This document shows, one piece after another, positions 7,342 through 15,280 of a DNA stretch of 64,000 bases; positions within the stretch are counted from its first letter, which is position 1, and each line of letters opens with the position of its first letter. The notes under the pieces are model-generated. The model saw only the letters and a list, made by a program, of their open reading frames with translations, had not been told where the DNA came from and did not search any database. Location: NCBI RefSeq assembly GCF_002776695.1, contig NZ_LFJC01000003.1, forward strand, positions 397,588-461,587, written 5' to 3'. A program made the translations under genes and the position numbers. Source of the DNA: Bradyrhizobium nitroreducens (GTDB lineage: Bacteria > Pseudomonadota > Alphaproteobacteria > Rhizobiales > Xanthobacteraceae).

Positions 7342-8394
7342 ATGGCCGCCGCCTCAGACGCCGCGCAGGAAGCCCAATGGAAGCGCTGGCGCGCGGTCGC
7401 CGACCTCTATCACGCCTACTTCACCGGCCTCATCCTCACCGTGGTGACGCGGCGCGGCACCGCCGATGCGGCGGAATTCGTCTTCCGCGTCTTCCGCCGC
7501 CAGCAGCAGGAGCGCTTCCTGCCCGGCCTCAGGAAGCTCGGGATCGATCATCTGCCGCCGGCGGTGGCGGCCGCGCAATATCACTATCTCTCCAACTGGA
7601 TCGGCGGCGTGCATGTCGAATACATGTATGAGAGCGATACCAAGGCCTGGATCCGCTATCCGCCGCCGCGCTGGATCTGGAAGGGCACCGCGATCTGCGG
7701 CGTGCCGGGCGAGGTGAGCCGCGCGATGCTGCGCGGCTGGCACGCCAACAACGGCGTTGCGCTCGGTGATCTCAGGCTCGGCTTCGTCTGCACCAAGCAG
7801 AGCGTCGACGGCCAGGACGGGCTGGAAGGTTACTACCATCAATACGATCATCCGCTCGAGCTGGACCAGCGGCTCGTGTTCGCGCGTCATCTCGAAGCGC
7901 CGCTGTTCGATGCGAAGATCGCGCCGGCACTTCCCGTTGCGAGCTGGCCGAAGCCGCGCCTGGAGAAGGCCTATCGGAATTACGCGATGGAATATGTCCG
8001 CACCGCCGCGCCCGTGATGGTGCAGCTGTTCGGCCCGGAGGACGCCGGCTATCTGCTGCGGCTCACCGGCAAGCTGATCGGTATGCAATATTTCGACGAG
8101 GTTGCGGCGGCGCTGGCGATGGGGCGCGGTGGGAGAAGTGAATTCGCATCGTTCCTGAATGCGCTGTTCGCCGCGCAGGATGACGCGGCCGAGATGACGC
8201 AGTCCGAAGGCACGTTCGAACTCCGCCAGCGGAGCTGGAAGCTGATGGACGACGTCGCCGATGATCATCCCGCCTGCGCCAAGGTGCTGGAGGGACTGTT
8301 CGAAGGCCTCGCTGCCGGGTGCGGCCGGCATATCGCCGTGCATGTGCGCCCCGCCGCCGGCGGCCGCCGGCCGTTGGTCTGGACGATCGAATAG
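7342..8394 (+). CDS. Conserved protein of unknown function
   Basis: 350 residues, no signal peptide and no clear membrane helix. Not recognised. Visible features: an aromatic N-terminal third (WKRWRAVADLYHAYF, YHYLSNWIGGVHVEYMYES), a YPPPRWIWKGTA motif, an isolated Cys in FVCTKQSVDG, and a helical C-terminal half. The start at 7342 follows GGGAGCGAAC; a longer frame begins at 7282. It follows the PAS gene by about 105 bases in the same orientation. A distant resemblance to small-molecule hydrolase folds was considered but no active-site signature could be named. Confidence 0.7.
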   Translation: MAAASDAAQEAQWKRWRAVADLYHAYFTGLILTVVTRRGTADAAEFVFRVFRRQQQERFLPGLRKLGIDHLPPAVAAAQYHYLSNWIGGVHVEYMYESDTKAWIRYPPPRWIWKGTAICGVPGEVSRAMLRGWHANNGVALGDLRLGFVCTKQSVDGQDGLEGYYHQYDHPLELDQRLVFARHLEAPLFDAKIAPALPVASWPKPRLEKAYRNYAMEYVRTAAPVMVQLFGPEDAGYLLRLTGKLIGMQYFDEVAAALAMGRGGRSEFASFLNALFAAQDDAAEMTQSEGTFELRQRSWKLMDDVADDHPACAKVLEGLFEGLAAGCGRHIAVHVRPAAGGRRPLVWTIE

Positions 8395-8560
8395 CCTTCA
8401 TCCGTCGAAATGCACTGCCGCAGGGCACGCCTGCATCTGGCGCAGGAGGAATCGCTCCGCACCGTGCTAACACGGCCTCGCTGCGCCCTGCGCGCGAACA
8501 AATTGATTGGTACACCTATGCATTGCCGCGCCGCAAATGGCGCCCGTGCCCGGAGGGGAC

Positions 8561-10003
8561 ATGTCCGACATCGCCGAAATCCCGGTCGATGAACAAGAGC
8601 GCCCGTTGCCGCCGCCCCCGCGGCCGGTGCGAAGCGCGCTGGTGGACGGGCCGATCCTGCGCACGCTGCTGTCGCTTGCCTGGCCCAACGTGATCGCGCT
8701 GTCGGCCGGCACCTGCACGGTGATCGCCGAGACCTCCTATATCGGCCGGCTCGGCGTCGAGGCGCTGGCGGCGATGGCGCTGGTGTTCCCGACCATCATC
8801 CTGACCATGACGATGTCGGGCGGCGCGATGGGCGGTGCGGTGGCATCCGCCATTGCACGCGCGCTCGGCGCCGGCGATCGCGAGCGCGCGGCCACGCTCG
8901 CCATGCATGCGATGCTGATCGGCATCAGCTTCGGCCTCGTCTTCATGCTGGGCATGCTGATCTTCGGGCCGAAAGTGCTCGAGATGCTCGGCGGCCGCGG
9001 CGATGTGCTGACCCATGCGATCGCCTACACGCAGGTGTTCTTCGGCGGCGCCGTGCTGCCCTGGCTGCTCAACACCATGGCCGGCGTGCTGCGCGGCACC
9101 GGCAACATGAAGCTGCCCTCGTTCCTCATCCTCAACTCCGCGGCCTGGCAGATCGTGCTCGGAGGCACGCTCGGCCTCGGGCTCGGTCCGGTGCCGCAGT
9201 TCGGCATGCGCGGCGTCGCGGCCGGCGCGCTGATCGCCTATTCCATGAACATCTGCATCATGGGCTGGGTCCTGTTCTCCGGGCGCGCGCGCGTCACGCC
9301 GAAGCTGCGCGGCCTGCGCATCCAATGGGCGATGTTTTTCGACATCCTGAAGGTCGGCGCCATCGCCTGCTTCTCGCCGCTGCAATCGGTGCTGACGATC
9401 TCGATCTTCACCCACATGCTGGCGCAGTTCGGCACCGCGATCCTCGCCGGTTACGGTATCGGCGCGCGGCTGGAATTCCTGCTGACCTCGATCGCGTTCT
9501 CGTTCGGCATCGCCTGCGTGCCGATGGTCGGGATGGCGATCGGCGCCGGCAACATCGCGCGGGCCCGGCGCGTCGCCTGGATCGCCAGCGTCGCCGCCTT
9601 CGTCGCCGTCGGCGCGCCGGCCTGCGTCGTCGCGATGTTTCCCGATCTCTGGATCAACATCTTCACCGACAGCGCGGCCGTGCGTGCGGCAAGCCATCAA
9701 TATCTCTCGACGGTCGGACCGTTCTACGCGTTCTTCGGCATTGCCACGGTGATGTATTTCTCGTCGCAAGGCGCCGCCAAGGTGATTGGGCCGGTGCTGG
9801 CGCAGACGGCGCGGTTGGTCTACATCTCCGCCGCAGGCTGGTGGCTGTCGACCCACGGGGCCACCGCGCAGAGCTTTTTCTGGTTGGCCGCAAGCTCGAT
9901 GGTCCTGCTCGGCCTGCTCTCGTCCTCCAGCGTCCTGCTGACGCGCTGGGGGCCGCGCGCGAGCTTGCCCGCGATCAGGCCAGCACTATCAGGCGCCGAC
10001 TAA
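8561..10003 (+). CDS. MATE family efflux transporter
   Basis: 480-residue inner-membrane protein with about twelve hydrophobic segments in two homologous halves, typical of Na+ or H+ coupled multidrug/toxin exporters. Family patterns include LSLAWPNVIALSAGTCTVI near the N-terminus, GRLGVEALAAMALVFP, PWLLNTMAGVLRGTGNMKLPS, and in the second half YGIGARLEFLLTSIAFSFG. The ATG at 8561 has GGAGGGG directly upstream; the frame also opens at 8507. The TAA stop is part of a hairpin (10001-10023). Confidence 0.9.
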   Translation: MSDIAEIPVDEQERPLPPPPRPVRSALVDGPILRTLLSLAWPNVIALSAGTCTVIAETSYIGRLGVEALAAMALVFPTIILTMTMSGGAMGGAVASAIARALGAGDRERAATLAMHAMLIGISFGLVFMLGMLIFGPKVLEMLGGRGDVLTHAIAYTQVFFGGAVLPWLLNTMAGVLRGTGNMKLPSFLILNSAAWQIVLGGTLGLGLGPVPQFGMRGVAAGALIAYSMNICIMGWVLFSGRARVTPKLRGLRIQWAMFFDILKVGAIACFSPLQSVLTISIFTHMLAQFGTAILAGYGIGARLEFLLTSIAFSFGIACVPMVGMAIGAGNIARARRVAWIASVAAFVAVGAPACVVAMFPDLWINIFTDSAAVRAASHQYLSTVGPFYAFFGIATVMYFSSQGAAKVIGPVLAQTARLVYISAAGWWLSTHGATAQSFFWLAASSMVLLGLLSSSSVLLTRWGPRASLPAIRPALSGAD

Positions 10004-10023
10004 AGCGCGATGATCGCGCTTTA
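10001..10023 (+). terminator. Hairpin overlapping the MATE stop codon
   Basis: taaagcgcga, loop tga, tcgcgcttta: a perfect 10-base-pair stem whose first three bases are the stop codon. No T-run follows, so it may be a weak terminator or an mRNA 3' stabiliser. Confidence 0.45.
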
Positions 10024-10034
10024 GGTAGTTGTTT

Positions 10035-10086
10035 GAGCATGATCCTTTCGGCAGACCGCTACACTCTTTTCCGGATCATGCTCTAG
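10035..10086. repeat. 'atgatccggaaaagtgt' palindromic repeat, copy 1
   Basis: gagcatgatcc ... ggatcatgctc inverted arms enclose cagaccgctacactctttt. Two further copies with the same core (ccgctacacttttcc or its complement) are at 12552-12597 and 47092-47146. Located between convergent genes. Confidence 0.7.
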
Positions 10087-10595
10087 CGATGCCGATGGCG
10101 GCGATGGCCGCTGCCGCCGCCGACATTGGCGAGCCGCATCAGTTGCGGGATCATCGCCATCATGTCGCCGCCTCCGACGCCGCCGAGCATGCCCATGATG
10201 TCGCCACCGCCGCCGCCGAAGCCGGCCGGGATGGTGCCGCCGCTCATCGGCGCGTAGCCGCCGTAATTCGGCGCGCCGAAGCCGCCGCCGAGATTGCCGG
10301 CGGACAGGCCATTCAGGCCGCCGCCGCCCATCATGCCACCGAGACCACCGAGCCCGCCGCCGCCATTCTCCATCATGCGGCTCATCATCGGGCCCATGGT
10401 CTGCATCATCATGGCGAAGCGGCGCTTGCCCATCTTCGCCTTCATCATCTCCAGCATCGGCGCCATCTGCGTCATCATGTCCTCGCTGCCTCCGCCGCCG
10501 AACCCCGCGAGCTGCGCCTTCGCGGGCGTGCTTGCGACGGAAAACAGCAGCAGCACGGCGGCTGCCTGGCAGATCACCTTGTCCGCACCTCTCAT
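10083..10595 (-). CDS. Secreted Gly/Met-rich low-complexity protein
   Basis: 170 residues. Signal peptide (AAAVLLLFSVASTPAKA) followed by a mature chain dominated by Gly and Met: MMTQMAPMLEMMKAKMGKRR, MMQTMGPMMSRMMENGGGG, then repeated GGxGG and MM pairs, ending in a basic His/Arg tail (HRRHRHR). No known domain. Met-rich plus His-rich periplasmic proteins can bind copper or silver, but that is inference; no redox partner gene is adjacent. Start at 10595 places the signal peptide at the N-terminus; an upstream ATG at 10658 would add 21 residues. It runs convergent to the MATE gene. Confidence 0.65.
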   Translation of the reverse strand: MRGADKVICQAAAVLLLFSVASTPAKAQLAGFGGGGSEDMMTQMAPMLEMMKAKMGKRRFAMMMQTMGPMMSRMMENGGGGLGGLGGMMGGGGLNGLSAGNLGGGFGAPNYGGYAPMSGGTIPAGFGGGGGDIMGMLGGVGGGDMMAMIPQLMRLANVGGGSGHRRHRHR

Positions 10596-10724
10596 GGCAT
10601 GCTCCTCGCGTGCGCAGCCCCGCCGGGAGAGTGGAGCCAACCGGACGCACGCCGCCATGGTTACGGCTGGCGAGGGCGGCGATCTGTGAGAAAACTCACG
10701 GAGCAGCAGAGCCTGGAGGGCAGC

Positions 10725-11126
10725 TCACGCCGCAGCGGGCGGGAAGGCCTTGTGCAAGGCGGTCTCGGCCTGGCGGGTCTGTTCCTCGACATAGGCAGCA
10801 AGCTCGTTCGGCAGCATGTCGATGATCCAGACCAGGCGGCTTGTCCGCTCGCCGTCGGCGATGACCTGCACCGAGGCGCTGTAGTGCTTCAGCCGCTCGT
10901 TGTTGATGGCATAAACGAGACGCTGCCTCACCTCGTCGCAAGCGACCAGCACCTCACGCGCCACCGAACCGTTGGCGAAGGTGACGATTCGCGCATCGCC
11001 GTCGAGCGTGCAGGCGGTGACGAAGCCCGGCACCAGCCGCTCATGCAGCGCACCGAAGTCGCGCACGGCGTCCCAGACGTCGCGCGCGGGGGCGTTGACG
11101 GGGATGTCGTTGTGGATGGTGGCCAT
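10725..11126 (-). CDS. SRPBCC (START-like) family protein
   Basis: 133-residue cytoplasmic protein of the SRPBCC ligand-binding fold (polyketide cyclase/dehydrase-like). Visible: IPVNAPARDVWDAVRDFGALHERLVPGF at the N-terminus, the LDGDARIVTFANGSVAREVLV strand pair, SRLVWIIDMLPNELAAYVEEQ and the long C-terminal helix. The fold binds hydrophobic small molecules; ligand unknown. It is downstream of a VOC protein gene on the same strand, with about 150 bases between. Confidence 0.82.
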   Translation of the reverse strand: MATIHNDIPVNAPARDVWDAVRDFGALHERLVPGFVTACTLDGDARIVTFANGSVAREVLVACDEVRQRLVYAINNERLKHYSASVQVIADGERTSRLVWIIDMLPNELAAYVEEQTRQAETALHKAFPPAAA

Positions 11127-11283
11127 GGGATTTCCTCAAAATCAGTCTTGTGGAGTGGGCAAAGGCGCGTAGCGCCGTGCCCACCATTTGAATTGACGTG
11201 GGCAGTCGGTGGGCACGCTTCCGCCTCCGCTCTTCGAGCTACGGCGGACAAGTCGCTTTGCCCCCTACGAGATCTCGTGAGCG

Positions 11284-11643
11284 TCACGTGCAAACCGCCT
11301 CGACATTGTTGCCGTCGGGGTCGATCAGGAACGCTGCGTAATAGGTCGGACTGTAATCCTTGCGCGGCCCGGCGCCGCCATTGTCGCGGCCGCCGTTCTT
11401 CAGGCCTTCGCTGTGGAACGCCTTGACCGCGTCATGGCTCCCGGCGCGGAACGCAATATGCGCGCCGTCGGCCTTGCGTCCCTTGTTGAGATGCAGCCAC
11501 AGCGCCGGCTCGCCCTTCGGACCGAAGCCGGCATAGCCGTCGCCGCTCGAGCACAGCACGTAGCCGAGCGGGGCGAGCACCGCGGTGTAGAAGCGCGTGG
11601 CGGCGTCGAGATCGGCAACGCGCAGTCCGATGTGGTCATACAT
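11284..11643 (-). CDS. VOC family (glyoxalase-like) protein
   Basis: 119 residues with the paired beta-alpha-beta-beta-beta modules of the vicinal oxygen chelate superfamily: DHIGLRVADLDAATRFYTAVLAPLGY at the start, HIAFRAGSHDAVKAFH in the middle, YYAAFLIDPDGNNVEAVC at the end. Metal ligands are likely the N-terminal His, the central HIAF His and the C-terminal Glu. Specific activity (lyase, dioxygenase or antibiotic binding) cannot be assigned. The ATG at 11643 gives the family-like start MYDHIGL; 11655 is an alternative. It follows the AraC regulator gene on the same strand and may be its target. Confidence 0.85.
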   Translation of the reverse strand: MYDHIGLRVADLDAATRFYTAVLAPLGYVLCSSGDGYAGFGPKGEPALWLHLNKGRKADGAHIAFRAGSHDAVKAFHSEGLKNGGRDNGGAGPRKDYSPTYYAAFLIDPDGNNVEAVCT

Positions 11644-11698
11644 GGTCGTCTCCATTGCAAGGCGCGCCGCGACTGGCGCGCGCCGGAGCCGACCCTAG

Positions 11699-12538
11699 TC
11701 AGTTGAGGGCGATCCGCTCTTGGAGAATCTTGCGCTCGCCCCTCGACGCTTGCCGGAACTTCGTCGGCGATACGCCGGCGGCGCGGTGGAACGTGCGGAC
11801 GAAATTGGAGAGATCGCCGAAGCCGACGTCATAGGCGACATCGGTGACCGCGATGTCGTCATCCGCGAGCAGCCGTGCCGCGTGGCGCAGCCGCGAGCGC
11901 ACGAGATATTGATGCGGGGTGACGCCGAGCGCGCCGGAGAACAGCCGGAGGAAATGGAACGGGCTGAGGCCGGCCTGCTTCGCGGCCTGTTCGAGATCGA
12001 CCTCGGCGTGGGAATTGTCGTCGATCCATAGCGCGGCCTCCACCGCGCGGCGGCGGTCGCGCGCGGTGGGCGTGGCCGGCTTGCGCGGCTTGCCCGAAAC
12101 GACGTCGACGAAGCGGCCGGCCAGGATCTGGCCGACCTCGTCGAGGCCGATGTCGCTGTTGCCATCTGCCGCCGTCTGGGCGAGCTCGCCCAAGACCATC
12201 AATTCGGGCAGCGGCGGCGTGGCGCCGACCCGCCAGATCTCGCGCCGTCCACCGAGAGCATCGACCATGTCCTCGCTGAAGAAGAATCCGAGGCAGACAT
12301 CGCCGCTGACATGCTCATGCGTGCAGGTGTATTCCTCGCCGGGCGCGCCGACCAGCATCGAGCCCGCGACCAGCTCGAAGAACCCGGCACGGCAATGGCA
12401 TCCGAAGCTGCCCGCGCGCACATAGGCGATGGAATGCCCGGTGCGGCATTCGGCAAATGGCATATCGTCCGGTCCCGCGTCGCAGCGGAACTCACAGACC
12501 GTGATCGATTGTGTCGTCAGCAGCGTGGTCGCGTCCAT
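11699..12538 (-). CDS. AraC family regulator with Cys/His-rich sensor
   Basis: 279 residues. The C-terminal third is a double HTH of the AraC family ([20 protein letters not shown] and [22 protein letters not shown]). The N-terminal half looks like a cupin-type sensor but carries seven Cys in its first 82 residues (15, 19, 31, 47, 49, 72, 82) with His at 35, 48, 74 and 76, including a CHC and a CTHEH motif. That pattern suggests metal or thiol sensing, by inference. It sits between ogt and the VOC gene, all on the minus strand. Confidence 0.85.
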   Translation of the reverse strand: MDATTLLTTQSITVCEFRCDAGPDDMPFAECRTGHSIAYVRAGSFGCHCRAGFFELVAGSMLVGAPGEEYTCTHEHVSGDVCLGFFFSEDMVDALGGRREIWRVGATPPLPELMVLGELAQTAADGNSDIGLDEVGQILAGRFVDVVSGKPRKPATPTARDRRRAVEAALWIDDNSHAEVDLEQAAKQAGLSPFHFLRLFSGALGVTPHQYLVRSRLRHAARLLADDDIAVTDVAYDVGFGDLSNFVRTFHRAAGVSPTKFRQASRGERKILQERIALN

Positions 12539-12551
12539 GCCGCCTTATCTA

Positions 12552-12597
12552 GGCATGATCCGGAAAAGTGTCAGCGGTTTTCCGACGAGATCATGCC
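12552..12597. repeat. 'atgatccggaaaagtgt' palindromic repeat, copy 2
   Basis: ggcatgatccggaaaagtgt, a short core gcggttttccg, then gagatcatgcc: a near-palindrome of the same family as 10035-10086 and 47092-47146. It lies between the AraC gene start and the ogt stop. Confidence 0.7.
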
Positions 12598-12632
12598 CAA
12601 AAACAGAACTGAGGCGCGATCAAGTTCGTCCC

Positions 12633-13211
12633 TCAGGTGGGGGCACGGGGCGGGGCAACGGGCAGCAGCACCTCGAACAGCGTCTTGCTGGCGACGGGGT
12701 GGGCGCCCTCCAGCGCCAGCAGCCGCCGCTTGGAGATCACCCCGCCATAGGGCGAGGGCCGGTCGGCGTAGTTGCCGGCCTCCAGCACCCGGTGGCAGGG
12801 CACGATCAGCATGTAGGGATTCTTGGCGATCGCCTGCGCCACCGAGTGCGCGGCGCCTGAGGCGCCCAGCGCCTTGGCGATCTCGTGATAGGTGCGCGTC
12901 TCCCCGCGCGGAATCGAGCAGGCGAACTCATAGACGCGCCGGTTAAAGCCGGGTACGCCGCCGGCATCCAGGCTGACCTCGGAAAAGTCGGGGTCGCCGC
13001 CTTGCAGCAGGCTCACGATGCCCTCGATTGCAAGCTCGGCATTTTCGGACGGCCGGTGCTCGCGCGCCTCGGGATGGGCCTGGAAAATCCGGCGGCGGGT
13101 GTCGATCTCCCGCGCCTCCGGCAATTGCACGGCAACGACGCCGGTGCTGCTCCAGATGATGCCGCAACGACCGACGGCCGTGTCGAATATCGAATAGCCG
13201 CGCCCCACCAT
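12633..13211 (-). CDS. ogt: Methylated-DNA--protein-cysteine methyltransferase
   Basis: 192-residue suicide repair protein that removes alkyl groups from O6-guanine. The active-site motif IVPCHRV is present, with preceding NPYMLI and following YGGVISKRRLLALEGA; the N-terminal half is the usual RNase H-like domain. The helix that normally carries the arginine finger (AARAVG) reads AAHSVA here, so the Arg is replaced by His. Start at 13211 (MVGRGYS) or 13217. The neighbouring AraC-type gene recalls the parts of Ada, but the Ada N-terminal zinc motif is not present. Confidence 0.88.
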   Translation of the reverse strand: MVGRGYSIFDTAVGRCGIIWSSTGVVAVQLPEAREIDTRRRIFQAHPEAREHRPSENAELAIEGIVSLLQGGDPDFSEVSLDAGGVPGFNRRVYEFACSIPRGETRTYHEIAKALGASGAAHSVAQAIAKNPYMLIVPCHRVLEAGNYADRPSPYGGVISKRRLLALEGAHPVASKTLFEVLLPVAPPRAPT

Positions 13212-13385
13212 GCACACGCCCCACTCAGTGCACGTTTCGCCCCAGACATCCGATCATAACACCGCCACAATCCGGCGCACCTGGAATCTTATCAGGACGT
13301 TAACAACTGTCGGGCCGGGCGCGCCAAACCGCTTGGCGGCAGGCGCCGTCTCGGCTAATCAGGACGGGCGCGGAGCAGCGCATCC

Positions 13386-13459
13386 GCGGGCGTAGTTCAA
13401 TGGTAGAACGGCAGCTTCCCAAGCTGCATACGAGGGTTCGATTCCCTTCGCCCGCTCCA
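13386..13459 (+). tRNA. tRNA-Gly (anticodon CCC)
   Basis: 74 bases including an encoded CCA. Acceptor gcgggcg pairs with cgcccgc; D arm gttc/gaac; anticodon stem gcagc/gctgc with loop ttcccaa, so the anticodon is CCC (reads GGG); T arm gaggg/cccttc around ttcgatt. No integrase or attachment-site duplication is seen on either side. Confidence 0.95.
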
Positions 13460-13620
13460 AAGCTTCCCTATTGCGTTTCCATCCGATCCAGGCCGGCGAG
13501 CCGCCCAGGCCCTGCGCAAAGATTCTAATATATTGGCTGCACGCTCTCGGCACGCGCACCCCGCCAGCCTTAAGCTCCGCTCGCCCTGATGGGTGCGGTC
13601 CTCTGTCGGGCAATATTCGG

Positions 13621-14211
13621 ATGAAGGCCATGGACCAGCAGAAACTCGACCGCGCGATCGGTCGCCGCTTGAAGACGCTTCGCACGCAGGCCGGCATGAC
13701 GTTGAACGAACTGGCAGCGCGCTCCGGCGTCAGCCGGGCCATGATCGGGCGGGTGGAGCGGGCGCAGAGCAGCGCCACGGCGTCACTGCTCGGCCGGCTC
13801 TGCGCGGCGCTCGACGTGTCGCTGAGCGATGTCGTCGCGCTCGCCGAGAAGCCTCCGGAGCGGCTGGTGCGCCTCGCCGACCAGCCGCATTGGCGCGATC
13901 CCGACAGCGGCTATCGAAGGCGGCACGCCTCGCCGACGGATGCGGCGAGCGGCATCGAGATCATCGTGGTCGATTTGCCGGCCGGCGCGCGGGTGCCCTA
14001 CAGCCCCTGGGGCCGCAACGCCTTCACCCAGCAGCTCTTGATGCTGGAGGGCGCGATCGCCGTGCATATCGACGCCAAGGCGGTCCGCTTGCGCGAAGGC
14101 GACTGTCTGGATTTCGACGTGATGCGCGCGGTGATCTTCGAGAACGAAACCAAGCAGGACGCGCGTTACGTCATCATCACGCGGCGCGGCGCTTCATACG
14201 GGAAAATGTGA
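13621..14211 (+). CDS. HTH-XRE regulator with C-terminal cupin
   Basis: 196 residues: an XRE-type HTH at about 10-65 (LKTLRTQAGMTLNELAARSG, VSRAMIGRVERAQSSAT), then a cupin sensor domain (about 105-190; IEIIVVDLPAGARVPYSPWG, LLMLEGAIAVHIDAKAVRLREGDC). This layout is common in regulators of detoxification or small-molecule metabolism genes. The stop overlaps the ATG of the acetyltransferase gene (TGATG), so it likely controls its own operon. Start at 13621; the internal Met at 13630 is also possible. Confidence 0.88.
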   Translation: MKAMDQQKLDRAIGRRLKTLRTQAGMTLNELAARSGVSRAMIGRVERAQSSATASLLGRLCAALDVSLSDVVALAEKPPERLVRLADQPHWRDPDSGYRRRHASPTDAASGIEIIVVDLPAGARVPYSPWGRNAFTQQLLMLEGAIAVHIDAKAVRLREGDCLDFDVMRAVIFENETKQDARYVIITRRGASYGKM

Positions 14212-14723
14212 TGTCGCTGATCGTGCGGGATGCCACGCTGGAGGATGCTGCCGATATCCTCACCATCTACAACTACGCCGCGCTCAACACCACGGCGGTC
14301 TGGACCGACGGTCCGTCGGATCTCGACTCGCGGCGTCAATGGATTCTCGCGCGGCAGCAGGCCGGCTATCCCGTGCTGGTCGCGATGAAGGGCGGGGACG
14401 TCGTCGGCTTCGCCTCATTCGGCGATTTCCGTCCCTTTCCCGGCTATCGCCACACCGTGGAAAACTCGGTCTATGTCGACGAGCGGCACCACAGGGCGGG
14501 CATCGGGCGCAGTCTTGTCGCGGCGCTGATCGAGCGCGCCACCGCCATGAACAAGCACGCGATGATCGCCGGCATCGACGGCACCAATGTCGCCTCCATC
14601 GCACTGCACGCCTCGCTCGGCTTCGTCGAGGTCGCGCGCATGCCGGAGGTCGGCTGCAAGTTCGGCCGCTGGCTCGACCTCGTCTTCATGCAGAAGCAGC
14701 TTGCCAGCGACGTGAGGCCCTGA
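14211..14723 (+). CDS. GNAT acetyltransferase, phosphinothricin/methionine-sulfoximine type
   Basis: 170 residues, usual length for the Pat/MddA group that N-acetylates phosphinothricin, methionine sulfoximine or related amino acids with acetyl-CoA. Visible: VRDATLEDAADILTIYNYAALNTTA at the start, GFASFGDFRPFPGYRHTVENSVYV, the acetyl-CoA pyrophosphate loop HHRAGIGRSL and the C-terminal SLGFVEVARMPEVGCKFGRWLDLVFMQ. In soil bacteria these act in amino acid detoxification. Translationally coupled to the upstream regulator; two bases separate it from the next GNAT gene. Confidence 0.87.
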   Translation: MSLIVRDATLEDAADILTIYNYAALNTTAVWTDGPSDLDSRRQWILARQQAGYPVLVAMKGGDVVGFASFGDFRPFPGYRHTVENSVYVDERHHRAGIGRSLVAALIERATAMNKHAMIAGIDGTNVASIALHASLGFVEVARMPEVGCKFGRWLDLVFMQKQLASDVRP

Positions 14724-14725
14724 CC

Positions 14726-15190
14726 ATGCAGATCCGCACCGGCGACACTTTCGATCCCCGCGTCATCGCGCTGCTCGATCATCACGTCACGGCGGCGCGG
14801 GCGCAGACCGCGCCCGGCAGCGCACATGCGCTCGATCTGGCGGGCCTTCGCGCCAGCGACATCGCGTTCTGGACCGGTTGGGACGGCGAGCTGCTGGTTG
14901 CGACCGGTGCGCTGAAGACGCTCTCGGCTAGCCATGGCGAGGTGAAGTCGATGCACACGCTTCAGACCACGCGGCGGCGCGGCTTTGGCGGTGAGATGCT
15001 CCGCCACATCATCACGGAAGCCCGCGCGCGCGGCTTGGCGCGCCTCAGCCTCGAGACCGGCTCGTGGGACTATTTCAAGCCGGCGCATGCGCTCTACCGG
15101 GCGCACGGCTTCGTCCCGTGCGGCCCGTTCGAGGGCTACGCCGAGGATCCCAACAGCCTGTTCCTGACGCTGGATCTGACCGGCGGCTAG
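14726..15190 (+). CDS. GNAT family N-acetyltransferase
   Basis: 154 residues, a second GNAT enzyme in the same operon. The fold is shown by EVKSMHTLQTTRRRGFGGEMLRHII (strand 4 plus the acetyl-CoA loop RRRGFGGEM), LSLETGSWDYFKPAHALYRAHGFVPCGPF and SLFLTLDL. It resembles PhnO/YiaC-like amino or amine acetylases. Substrate unknown. Starts two bases after the stop of the previous gene, so all three genes form one transcript. Confidence 0.85.
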   Translation: MQIRTGDTFDPRVIALLDHHVTAARAQTAPGSAHALDLAGLRASDIAFWTGWDGELLVATGALKTLSASHGEVKSMHTLQTTRRRGFGGEMLRHIITEARARGLARLSLETGSWDYFKPAHALYRAHGFVPCGPFEGYAEDPNSLFLTLDLTGG

Positions 15191-15280
15191 CTACGGCCCG
15201 GTGCAACCCGGGCTTGAAAGCATCGTCCTGCCCCTCAAAATGAGTTGCGTACCTCAAAACACCTCTGCTAGCCTTCAGCC

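Noticed and set aside
11699..13211. A split Ada protein
   Set aside because: The AraC N-terminal half lacks the Ada Cys4 zinc motif (Cys-Arg-Pro-Ser-Cys type), so only a loose analogy is kept as a finding.
13386..13459. tRNA-Gly as a genomic-island attachment site
   Set aside because: No integrase, no duplicated tRNA 3' end and no foreign-looking block follow.
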